11,680 bases of DNA from Ruminococcus sp. (GTDB taxonomy: Bacteria; Bacillota; Clostridia; Oscillospirales; Ruminococcaceae). Of the stretch, positions 1 through 6,136 are shown piece after piece. Numbering within the stretch: position 1 is the stretch's first letter; each line of letters starts with the position of its first letter. The stretch lies in contig DNLQ01000251.1 in the NCBI GenBank assembly GCA_003488415.1, positions 1-11,680 on the forward strand. The letters are read 5' to 3'. The notes under the pieces were generated by a model. It was not told where the DNA came from and made no database searches. It saw only the letters and a program-made list of their open reading frames with translations. Position numbers and translations under genes: made by a program.

Positions 1-20
1 GAAAAAGTAGCGTAAGACAG

Positions 21-59
21 AAAAATGCTCCCGGAGCCGTATTTCACGCTCCGGGAGCA
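21..59 (-). terminator. Intrinsic terminator of the GH43 gene
   Basis: A perfect 12-bp inverted repeat (26-37 and 48-59, GC-rich) has a 10-nt loop. Read on the minus strand it is followed by five U residues (21-25). It starts 4 bp after the GH43 stop codon, so it ends that transcript. Confidence 0.9.
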
Positions 60-63
60 CAGG

Positions 64-2487
64 TCAGTCAAGTATCACAGGAAGGTCGATAACATCGTCC
101 GCCTGCCTGGTGAATGATGTTATCTTGCCCAGCAGAAATTCCTCGATCTGTACAAGATCAGCTACAGTATACTTTCCGTCCCCGTTCACATCCGCCGCAC
201 GGAATGCAGCCTTGCTGGTAAACGGTTCTCCCTCTGATACCAGTCCGGAACGTCCGTATACCATATCAAAAGCACTGACAGTACCGTCGCCGTTTATGTC
301 TCCGGGTATTACAGGATCTTCGGCTATAGGCGGCTCTGCACCCTGCACCACTGTTCCTGCTACTGCTCCGACAACATCATCTACATAGAAACTGTTTACC
401 GACTCCGCTGTCTCAATGTAAAGGTGCATATTTGTTGCACCTTCCGGTATCTTGTAGCCGGTATTTGCAAGCTGCACCCATTTGCCTTTCGGGGCGATGC
501 CTGTTGCAACAGGATCATAGTGTACTTCATCATCTGTTCCTGTATACTCCAGTTTCATGTAGAACTCGTCTGTTTCATCATCGCCGTCATACATAACATT
601 TGCGCTGAAGCTGTACTCCTCGCCGGGCTTGAATACTCCGCTGAGAGGCCTGGTAAGACCGTTCCATGAGGCTTCTCTTTCAGTTACTGCTGCGGACTTT
701 CCGCCCTCAAAAGATGCTGATGAAACTGATGCGGCAGATGCACTTCCACGGTTTGTCCAGCCGTCCATTCCCGACTCAAAGGTGCTGCGGAACCAGTGAC
801 CGTTTTCGTCAGGCTCGAATACTACGGGAGTATTCCACTCCTCACGCTCGTAATCGAAGAAATCAATATCAGCCCAGCCGCCTGTAGTCCTGGTCGGATA
901 GCTGTAGATGCCGCTCTTGTATCCGGTGAAGAGCTTCAGGTCGTAGCTCATGCTCAGCTCCTTGCCGATCTTCGTCCAGCTGTTCCCGTCAAAGGAATAG
1001 AAGAAGTTAGCCTTGTCGATATTATTGCCTACATTGAAAGAATCATCTACATTGTTGAATTTGAAGTCTATCTTGAGATATACCTCGTCGCCGTTCATCG
1101 GCACCTGCTCTATGATATTGTCCCGGCTCTCCAGTACGTTATCGGCATTGGTATTGCCGTTATTTGCCATGTATACCTTCTTTGAGCCGTCATCTTCAAC
1201 AAGTACTCCCACCTGTCCGTAGGAACGCTGGAATGCTGAAAGTCCTGCACGGTCTCCGGGCTTCATGTTTGATGCGTCCAGCTTTATAATACTTGTACAG
1301 CCCGGGCCTTCTGTTCTCATGGTAAGTGTATTGCGTGCTGCAAGCAGATTTGATGCTATATTATTGTTCTTCAGTCTCAGCCAGCCCTCCCGCTCTGTCA
1401 CTGACCAGGACTCGTTGTCAGGATTGTGGTTCCACTGCCATTCAAGTGCCAGTTTGTTGGAAGAATAGCTGAAATCATCATCCTTTGCCAGGAAAGTCCC
1501 CTTGTAGGAAGAGTCGATATCCAGCGTTACGGGAGCTTTACCTCCCACGCCCATGATCGGCCAGTCATCCTGCCAGGTCACGGGTACGAGTACGGGGATA
1601 CGTCCTACTGCTCCATGATCCTGGAACAGCATACCGTACCACTTTCCGTCCGGAGTATCCACGATACCTCCCTGTGCAACGCCGCTTCCGTATGTTCCGA
1701 GTCCGGAGTTCAGGACTACCTTGCCCTCGTATGGTCCGGTTATGCTTTTGCTGCGATAGCAGTACTCTGTTCGTCTTGAGCCGTTCGGCCATGCAATTAT
1801 GAATACGTAGTAGTAATCACCTATCTTCTGGATGTGTGAGCCTTCACCTGCAAGTCCGGTAAGTCCGGTCTTGAAGATAGTCTGGTCAACGCCGCCCCAT
1901 CTGAAGTCGGTCATCTCAGAGTTGAACTCCTTGATCTTGATCTCGCCGCCTCCGCCGTATACCAGATATTTGCGTCCGTCATCGTCAAATATCATGGATG
2001 CGTCATGATACATACCGTTGAGCTCACTTCTTGTCCATGTGCCGTTCTCAATGTCGTCAGTCTTGTAGATGTAGGATTTTCCTGTACCGTAGCTTCCGAA
2101 GAACACGTAGTAAAACCCGTCATGATATCTCAGACTGGCTGCCCACTGCCCGTGTGAGTAGTCATGCTTGCCGTTCTTCAGACACTGTACATCGCCTTCT
2201 GCAAGAGTGTCGTAAACGTAATTGCACAGCTCCCAGGAAACAAGATCCTTGGATTTCATGATAGGTGCGCCGGGACTGAAGTACATCGTCGTGCTGACCA
2301 TGTAGTATGTGTCACCGACACGGATCACGTCATCGTCAGGTACATCCGACCAGATGATAGGGTTTGCGACTGTTGCAGTCTCCGCCGCCTCTGCGGAAAC
2401 AGGCTGAGGAAAGGCTGCTGATGCACAGAGCATTGCTGCTGCCGCTGTACATGACAGTACCTTTTTAAACAGATCTTTTTTAGTCAT
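64..2487 (-). CDS. Secreted cellulosomal GH43 glycoside hydrolase with CBM22-like module and type I dockerin
   Basis: An 807-aa secreted enzyme, probably a beta-xylosidase or alpha-L-arabinofuranosidase acting on xylan side chains or oligomers; the exact specificity cannot be read from sequence. Residues 1-32 are a signal peptide (KK-rich start, Ala-rich core, likely cut after PVSA). Residues about 42-320 form a GH43 five-bladed propeller. The expected acidic triad is visible: base Asp51 in VPDDDVIRVGD, Asp162 in HDASMIFDDDG and acid Glu215 in AGEGSHIQ. Residues about 335-545 look like the ConA-like C-terminal domain of GH43 enzymes, about 565-708 like CBM22, and 729-790 are a dockerin with two Ca-binding repeats (D730/N732/D734/D741 and D766/N768/D770/D777). 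A 17-aa tail follows the dockerin. The start at 2487 is chosen because GGGAGGAG lies 7 nt upstream; an in-frame ATG at 2547 falls inside the promoter. The gene stands alone between its own promoter and terminator. The dockerin implies attachment to a cohesin scaffoldin outside the cell. Confidence 0.92.
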   Translation of the reverse strand: MTKKDLFKKVLSCTAAAAMLCASAAFPQPVSAEAAETATVANPIIWSDVPDDDVIRVGDTYYMVSTTMYFSPGAPIMKSKDLVSWELCNYVYDTLAEGDVQCLKNGKHDYSHGQWAASLRYHDGFYYVFFGSYGTGKSYIYKTDDIENGTWTRSELNGMYHDASMIFDDDGRKYLVYGGGGEIKIKEFNSEMTDFRWGGVDQTIFKTGLTGLAGEGSHIQKIGDYYYVFIIAWPNGSRRTEYCYRSKSITGPYEGKVVLNSGLGTYGSGVAQGGIVDTPDGKWYGMLFQDHGAVGRIPVLVPVTWQDDWPIMGVGGKAPVTLDIDSSYKGTFLAKDDDFSYSSNKLALEWQWNHNPDNESWSVTEREGWLRLKNNNIASNLLAARNTLTMRTEGPGCTSIIKLDASNMKPGDRAGLSAFQRSYGQVGVLVEDDGSKKVYMANNGNTNADNVLESRDNIIEQVPMNGDEVYLKIDFKFNNVDDSFNVGNNIDKANFFYSFDGNSWTKIGKELSMSYDLKLFTGYKSGIYSYPTRTTGGWADIDFFDYEREEWNTPVVFEPDENGHWFRSTFESGMDGWTNRGSASAASVSSASFEGGKSAAVTEREASWNGLTRPLSGVFKPGEEYSFSANVMYDGDDETDEFYMKLEYTGTDDEVHYDPVATGIAPKGKWVQLANTGYKIPEGATNMHLYIETAESVNSFYVDDVVGAVAGTVVQGAEPPIAEDPVIPGDINGDGTVSAFDMVYGRSGLVSEGEPFTSKAAFRAADVNGDGKYTVADLVQIEEFLLGKITSFTRQADDVIDLPVILD

Positions 2488-2518
2488 ATAGACTCCTCCC
2501 AAAATTTTCTCTAATACC

Positions 2519-2547
2519 ATACTAACAAATTCCATAGTATTTTTCAA
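2519..2547 (-). promoter_or_regulatory. Sigma-A-type promoter of the GH43 gene
   Basis: On the minus strand, a TTGAAA -35 box (2542-2547) is followed by a 17-bp spacer and a TAGTAT -10 box (2519-2524), with an upstream TG giving an extended -10. It lies between the terminator at 2571-2616 and the GH43 start, with a 5' leader of roughly 25 nt. It rules out translation from the in-frame ATG at 2547. Confidence 0.75.
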
Positions 2548-2570
2548 CCTACAAAACGAAGATTAGGTGT

Positions 2571-2616
2571 AAAAAATGAACAACATGGCGGACAACTTCT
2601 GTCCGCCATGTTGTTC
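2571..2616 (-). terminator. Intrinsic terminator of the Spo0A-domain gene
   Basis: A perfect 16-bp inverted repeat (2578-2593 with 2601-2616) is followed on the minus strand by AUUUUUUA (2571-2577). It begins 4 bp after the stop codon of the Spo0A-like gene and separates that gene from the GH43 unit. Confidence 0.92.
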
Positions 2617-2620
2617 GGTA

Positions 2621-2983
2621 TTATGTGAAGAATTCGGGTTTCTCTCGTTTCACCCATAATGCTACGCCTGTGATAAAGAGTGAAGTTGTAGGTACATCTG
2701 TCTTGCTTTGCAAAGAATTCATAAATACAACATCTGCATATTTTCTGTCCCTTCTTTCCCAGCCGGTTCTTATGGCGTGACGTATTGCTCTTTCCACAGA
2801 ACCGGCACTTGAATGGTAATATTCTGCAAGCGCCGGATACATTTTTGCGGTCAGTTCAAGGTCAGGCTGTCTTCTCTCCAGATACCAGAGTATACATTTT
2901 ATGATGTAATGATACCCCTTTACGTGAGGTGAGATGCCTAAAGTCAGGATTGATTCTGCGATAAACGCTTCGATATCTGTCAT
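2621..2983 (-). CDS. Stand-alone Spo0A C-terminal DNA-binding domain protein
   Basis: A 120-aa protein that matches, over nearly its whole length, the C-terminal effector domain of the sporulation master regulator Spo0A. Visible landmarks are GISPHVKGYHYI (residues 16-27, compare GVPAHIKGY in Bacillus), MYPALAEYY (48-56) and the recognition-helix segment VERAIRHAI (63-71), which is identical to Bacillus Spo0A in its 0A-box-contacting helix. No receiver domain precedes it: the reading frame upstream is only 10 codons long and lies in the leader. The protein therefore cannot be controlled by phosphorylation as Spo0A is. The start at 2983 has GGAAGGAG 9 nt upstream; a GTG at 3013 is in frame but lacks a good ribosome binding site. 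The gene has its own promoter and terminator and sits between two dockerin-protein genes. It is probably a DNA-binding regulator; its targets are unknown. Confidence 0.88.
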   Translation of the reverse strand: MTDIEAFIAESILTLGISPHVKGYHYIIKCILWYLERRQPDLELTAKMYPALAEYYHSSAGSVERAIRHAIRTGWERRDRKYADVVFMNSLQSKTDVPTTSLFITGVALWVKREKPEFFT

Positions 2984-3018
2984 GTGTCTGCACTCCTTCC
3001 GTATTTTCAACACATGAC

Positions 3019-3047
3019 ATTATAACACACCATCAGACAAAGTTCAA
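3019..3047 (-). promoter_or_regulatory. Sigma-A-type promoter of the Spo0A-domain gene
   Basis: On the minus strand, a TTGAAC -35 box (3042-3047), a 17-bp spacer and a perfect TATAAT (3019-3024) with an extended TG. The predicted leader is about 30 nt. A short inverted repeat, GTATC-ttct-GATAC (3049-3062), sits directly upstream of the -35 box. Confidence 0.85.
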
Positions 3048-3076
3048 CGTATCTTCTGATACTTTTTGTCATCTGA

Positions 3077-3083
3077 TGTCGAA
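3077..3083 (+). promoter_or_regulatory. Candidate 0A-box upstream of the Spo0A-domain gene
   Basis: TGTCGAA, a perfect match to the Spo0A-box core, lies 30 bp upstream of the -35 box of the Spo0A-like gene. A second TGTC (3067-3070) lies exactly 10 bp away in the same orientation but then diverges from consensus. The match could be chance: the same 7-mer also occurs inside a coding region at 4397-4403. Confidence 0.4.
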
Positions 3084-3086
3084 AAC

Positions 3087-3119
3087 AAAGAAAAGACTGC
3101 CGTGAATTATCCGGCAGTC
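3087..3119 (-). terminator. Intrinsic terminator at the end of the aro operon
   Basis: An 8-bp GC-rich stem (3095-3102 with 3112-3119) has a 9-nt loop and, on the minus strand, is followed by UUUUCUUUG. It begins 6 bp after the stop codon of the secreted dockerin protein, the last gene of the run. Confidence 0.85.
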
Positions 3120-3125
3120 CGTATC

Positions 3126-3968
3126 TTATCCTGCATTGTCAAGCAGTTCCATCCAGCTCGGATGCTCCTTTACAGCTGCATCCGCATAGAAGGCAAGTAT
3201 AAGTGAGGCATCGGAAGGCTCTACCCTTCCATTACTGTCAACATCCATGCGCTTCTTCTGCGTCGGTGCGAAGGTTACGCTCTTTCCTGTCGCCATATCG
3301 GAATACACTGACAGCACATAGGAAGCATCGGCAGAAGAGATCATACCGTCCATATCCGCATCACCTATGTCCGGGAAATATGTAATGTCATAGGAAGCGA
3401 TAGCTTTCTCCGTGGATATGGGATACACGTTCACATGACAGCTGTTCCCGCCGGCAAATGCGCTCTGAAGAGTATCCGGTTCGGCAGTACAGGCAGAGCT
3501 GATATCTGTGATGCTCTTGGATATTTTGTATGTGCCGTCTTCCTCTTTCTCCGGGAGCTGTATCTCGGAAGTGATCGTTACCTTCAGTCCCTTGAGATCT
3601 ATCTTTCCGTATTTATCATAGTACTCCGTTATCTCAGGCATGGCATCCAGGGAAATTGTAAGTTTCCTGTAGAGCGCCTGGACAGTTATATCTCCTGTAA
3701 TTGTCTCAGGATATGAAGACCATGAATTGAATCCCATCTCTGTGTTTGTTCCTATATATGTGTGCAGCGCCGAGGTATCCACCCTTGAAAGAAGGGTGCT
3801 TACCGACGACTGTCCTGCCTTCACATTCAGATGTCCCATTTCGTTGCCGTCAAAGTCAAGCATCGTTATCCGGTAATACTGCTCCTCATTTGCTGCCTGT
3901 ACGGTAGGTGCAGCTGAAAACAATACAGCTGCCGCACTTACCGCAGCCAATATCTTAGTTATCCTCAT
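3126..3968 (-). CDS. Secreted dockerin protein with Ig-like region and no recognisable catalytic domain
   Basis: A 280-aa exported protein. Residues 1-25 are a signal peptide (MRITK start, Ala-rich core, likely cut after VQA). Residues about 30-102 form a beta-rich region resembling the InlB/Flg_new type of repeat (YRITMLDFDGN ... DITVQALYRK). Residues about 103-198 resemble a bacterial Ig-like (Big_3-type) domain, from MPEITEYYDKYGKIDLKGLKV onward in pattern; C160 and C177 could form a disulfide. Residues 202-265 are a dockerin of the ASYVLSVYS / ASLILAFYA type common in Ruminococcus, with Ca-binding loops starting at D203 and D242. The start at 3968 has AAAGGAAG just upstream; an ATG at 3986 overlaps the preceding stop (ATGA) but lacks a good ribosome binding site. 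It is the last gene of the aro run, 14 bp after its neighbour. A cellulosome-attached or surface-attached binding or structural protein is the likeliest role; no enzyme motif was seen. Confidence 0.82.
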   Translation of the reverse strand: MRITKILAAVSAAAVLFSAAPTVQAANEEQYYRITMLDFDGNEMGHLNVKAGQSSVSTLLSRVDTSALHTYIGTNTEMGFNSWSSYPETITGDITVQALYRKLTISLDAMPEITEYYDKYGKIDLKGLKVTITSEIQLPEKEEDGTYKISKSITDISSACTAEPDTLQSAFAGGNSCHVNVYPISTEKAIASYDITYFPDIGDADMDGMISSADASYVLSVYSDMATGKSVTFAPTQKKRMDVDSNGRVEPSDASLILAFYADAAVKEHPSWMELLDNAG

Positions 3969-3982
3969 GCTTTTTCTTCCTT

Positions 3983-4267
3983 TCATCTGTTGCGTATAAA
4001 GAATATCCTGCAATCCTTTGAGAGTTCTGAATACAGCTTCAGATATTTCCTGTAAGGCATCCGCAGCAGCATGAAATCCGCTGACAGTATGGTCTGCTTT
4101 TCACCGTAGTAACTGTAGATGGCGTATACAACACACTCATCCCAGTCTATCATTGTTGCAAGCTCCTCGGCTTTCTGACGGTACTCCGCAAAGGTGTCGT
4201 CTATGACCTCCAGCGGATACCAGCCTGCAAAGCCCGTAGCATAAAACAATCCGATGTCTCTGTACAT
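3983..4267 (-). CDS. Small uncharacterised protein (94 aa)
   Basis: I do not recognise this 94-aa protein. It has no signal peptide, membrane segment or known motif. It is rich in aromatic residues (several Tyr, Trp and Phe) and mixed charges, with a likely helical middle (residues 27-42) and a basic C-terminal half (RMPYRKYLKLYSELSK); a small alpha/beta fold is plausible. It is supported as a gene by a good ribosome binding site (GGAGG 7 nt before the ATG at 4267), tight spacing (36 bp after the membrane protein, 14 bp before the dockerin gene) and an uninterrupted frame. Expected to be co-transcribed with the aro genes. Confidence 0.7.
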   Translation of the reverse strand: MYRDIGLFYATGFAGWYPLEVIDDTFAEYRQKAEELATMIDWDECVVYAIYSYYGEKQTILSADFMLLRMPYRKYLKLYSELSKDCRIFFIRNR

Positions 4268-4303
4268 ACTGCTGCCTCCATTCCTGCATTGCAGATTCGG
4301 GGT

Positions 4304-4516
4304 TCATTCTTCCTGTACGGTTTCGTCCTGCTCCTTCTCTTTCTCTTTATCCTGTCCGATGCCAGGATCCCTGGTCCGGATACGATATGTCAGGACTGTC
4401 GAACATATCATAGCTGCTGCAAATAGCAATACTATCAATATGATCCCTGCTGCACCAATTCCTCTGCCGGCAGTCTCTGCTGCCGAAGATGCGGTCTCAG
4501 TTATCTGTAAGGTCAT
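4304..4516 (-). CDS. Small single-pass membrane protein (70 aa)
   Basis: A 70-aa protein with a polar N-terminus, one transmembrane segment at residues about 23-45 (IGAAGIILIVLLFAAAMICS region), a positively charged stretch right after it (TYRIRTR), and a charged tail (KEKEKEQDETVQEE). The positive-inside rule suggests that the C-terminus faces the cytoplasm. The start at 4516 is preceded by GAGGAGG with 6-nt spacing and lies inside the end of the DUF4364 gene (20-bp overlap), which suggests translational coupling. An upstream in-frame start at 4543 is not supported by a ribosome binding site. Function unknown. Confidence 0.72.
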   Translation of the reverse strand: MTLQITETASSAAETAGRGIGAAGIILIVLLFAAAMICSTVLTYRIRTRDPGIGQDKEKEKEQDETVQEE

Positions 4517-5090
4517 ATGCTGCCTCCTCGTTAGATAACACAAGGTCGATGATCTTGCCGTAGAAACCGGCAGGGTTCAGCATGATCCTGTTTCCTATCA
4601 GCTTAGCCTGTGTCATATCCGGAGCAAACAGCTTCAGATCCATAAGGTCATTTGACTGATCAAGGCACCTTATCTGTACATAGCATCCCTTTTCAAGGGG
4701 GATATAGTCTACCTCAACCTCCTGCTGCGACTTTATGCGTGCGAAATACTTCAGTGCCGCAAGCACCAGCTTGTCACGGTATGACTTGGGAGCATACTTT
4801 TTGAGCTGTTTTGCACAGACAAGTCCCTTAGGTTCAAGTACGTAGCTGTCCTCGTCGCCTTCTCCGCTTTCAAGGCGTATCAGACCGTTCCTGAGCAGAT
4901 GATCCAGGGAATCCTGGTAGGAAAAAAAGTTTATCACTCCTGTGCTCACTGCGATCTCATAAAGCTGCTCCGTACCTACGGGGCGGTCTATCTTATAGAG
5001 CAGATAACAGAGGAGTATGTTCAGTGTAGGAACATCACTTATCTCTGTATCCGCCAGCTCTGACATCTTGAAAATATTTTCGTCCTGCAT
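4497..5090 (-). CDS. DUF4364-family winged-helix protein (putative)
   Basis: A 197-aa cytoplasmic protein. Residues about 20-95 have the pattern of a winged helix: NILLCYLLYKIDRPVGTEQL (helix), NFFSYQDSLDHLLRNGLI (recognition-helix-like) and a beta wing ending YVLEPKGL. The C-terminal half (about 105-190) is an alpha/beta region of unknown function. Pattern and length fit the clostridial DUF4364 family. An ScpB-like winged helix was considered and is less likely, because there is no scpA neighbour and the C-terminal half differs. Start at 5090: AAGGTG lies 5 nt upstream of the ATG, 17 bp after the aroC stop; a TTG at 5111 is in frame but less convincing. It may act as a DNA- or RNA-binding regulator; its link to the aro genes is by position only. 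Confidence 0.65.
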   Translation of the reverse strand: MQDENIFKMSELADTEISDVPTLNILLCYLLYKIDRPVGTEQLYEIAVSTGVINFFSYQDSLDHLLRNGLIRLESGEGDEDSYVLEPKGLVCAKQLKKYAPKSYRDKLVLAALKYFARIKSQQEVEVDYIPLEKGCYVQIRCLDQSNDLMDLKLFAPDMTQAKLIGNRIMLNPAGFYGKIIDLVLSNEEAAYDLTDN

Positions 5091-5107
5091 ATTATCACCT
5101 TGGAATA

Positions 5108-6136
5108 TCAACAGAAGTTCGGGTAATCTATCATATGATCCAGTAAAGCGATGTTTACTGCCGCCTCAACACAGGGTACTGCTCCGGGTACTGTACTTAC
5201 CGGAGAACTGCCGTCTGCGGCAGGCGGATCAAACGCTGCATCAAGCGTAATGGGCATACCGGTGGATATTCCCCCGATAGTGCCTCCGTGGTTATTTGTC
5301 TTTGTGAGTACGTGTCCCCTTTCGTCAAGATAGAATTCATCAGTGTTCTGGCGTCCCAGCATCTTTGCAGCCTTGAAGCCTGCGCCGAATTCAACACCTC
5401 TGACTCCGGGGATACTGAATATAAGTCTGGCTATAGTAGAACCAAGTCCGTCGAATACAGGCGAACCTATTCCGGCAGGTACATTCACTGCGGCGCACTC
5501 GACTATTCCGCCCAGAGTCTCACCTGCCTGTCTTGCTTTTTCAAGATCCTCTGCCATCTGCCAGCCCTTGCGGTCGTTAATGACAGGGAATGCTTTATCA
5601 CGTATGCTAAGTACCGAGTCACGGCTAAGCGCAACACGGTCAAATGGATTATCTTTTATATGATGGAGCTGCAATATATGTGCTCCGGTGTGTATCCCCC
5701 GCCTTCCGAGTATCTGTCCGCAGACTGCTCCTGCAAAGCACAGAGGGGCTGTTATGCGTTCACTGACTCTGCTGCGCTCTTTGACGTCATTGTAGCCCTT
5801 GTACCTTACAGTACCAGTGTAGTCAGCATGGCCGGGCTGCGCAAAAGGTGAAAGCGAAGCCGAGGCATCAGGCTGTGAGGGCTTGTTCTGGAACAAGGCA
5901 CACAGCGGCTCTCCGGTAGTACGGTCGTTGAGGACACCCGAAATGATCCTCGGAGTAGCTGTGGACACCATAGGATCAGGACAGGTCTCCGGACTCCTTC
6001 TTGCCATGAACCTGACTATATCCTCAGCATCTATCATCTCGCCGGACGGAAGATTGCTTATTGTTACACCTGTGATAAGAGACTGAGCGTCTCCGAAATA
6101 AGATATAGTGATACGATCATTCCATATTGATGACAT
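5108..6136 (-). CDS. aroC: Chorismate synthase-family protein, divergent in active-site motifs
   Basis: A 342-aa chorismate synthase homologue (the enzyme converts EPSP to chorismate using reduced FMN). Family signals: TPRIISGVLNDRTTGEPL (61-78), PGHADYTG (101-108, keeping the second invariant His as H103), NVPAGIGSPVFDGL (218-231), VRGVEFGAGF (245-254), NNHGGTIGGISTGMPI (281-296) and a closing ALLDHMI helix. Three hallmark motifs are broken. FGESHG is FGDAQS here (14-19), so the first invariant His is Q18. The glycine-rich GGGRSSARE-type segment reads KERSRVSER (119-127). The RHDPC segment reads GAVPC (318-322), with about 25 residues missing before it. There is no frameshift or stop. The start at 6136 has GGAGGG 7 nt upstream, inside the end of aroA (20-bp overlap). 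It is either a divergent active enzyme or a paralogue that has lost activity. Confidence 0.85.
   Translation of the reverse strand: MSSIWNDRITISYFGDAQSLITGVTISNLPSGEMIDAEDIVRFMARRSPETCPDPMVSTATPRIISGVLNDRTTGEPLCALFQNKPSQPDASASLSPFAQPGHADYTGTVRYKGYNDVKERSRVSERITAPLCFAGAVCGQILGRRGIHTGAHILQLHHIKDNPFDRVALSRDSVLSIRDKAFPVINDRKGWQMAEDLEKARQAGETLGGIVECAAVNVPAGIGSPVFDGLGSTIARLIFSIPGVRGVEFGAGFKAAKMLGRQNTDEFYLDERGHVLTKTNNHGGTIGGISTGMPITLDAAFDPPAADGSSPVSTVPGAVPCVEAAVNIALLDHMIDYPNFC

Noticed and set aside
2488..2547. Longer N-terminus for the GH43 protein (ATG at 2547)
   Set aside because: The extra codons overlap the -35/-10 promoter elements, and the shorter form starts with a classic signal peptide 7 nt after GGGAGGAG.
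4397..4403. Second TGTCGAA (0A-box core)
   Set aside because: It lies inside the coding sequence of the small membrane protein with no promoter nearby; it mainly shows that the 7-mer can occur by chance.
5288..5851. 187-codon plus-strand frame inside aroC
   Set aside because: It is antisense to a clear chorismate synthase gene, lacks a ribosome binding site and shows no protein-like pattern.
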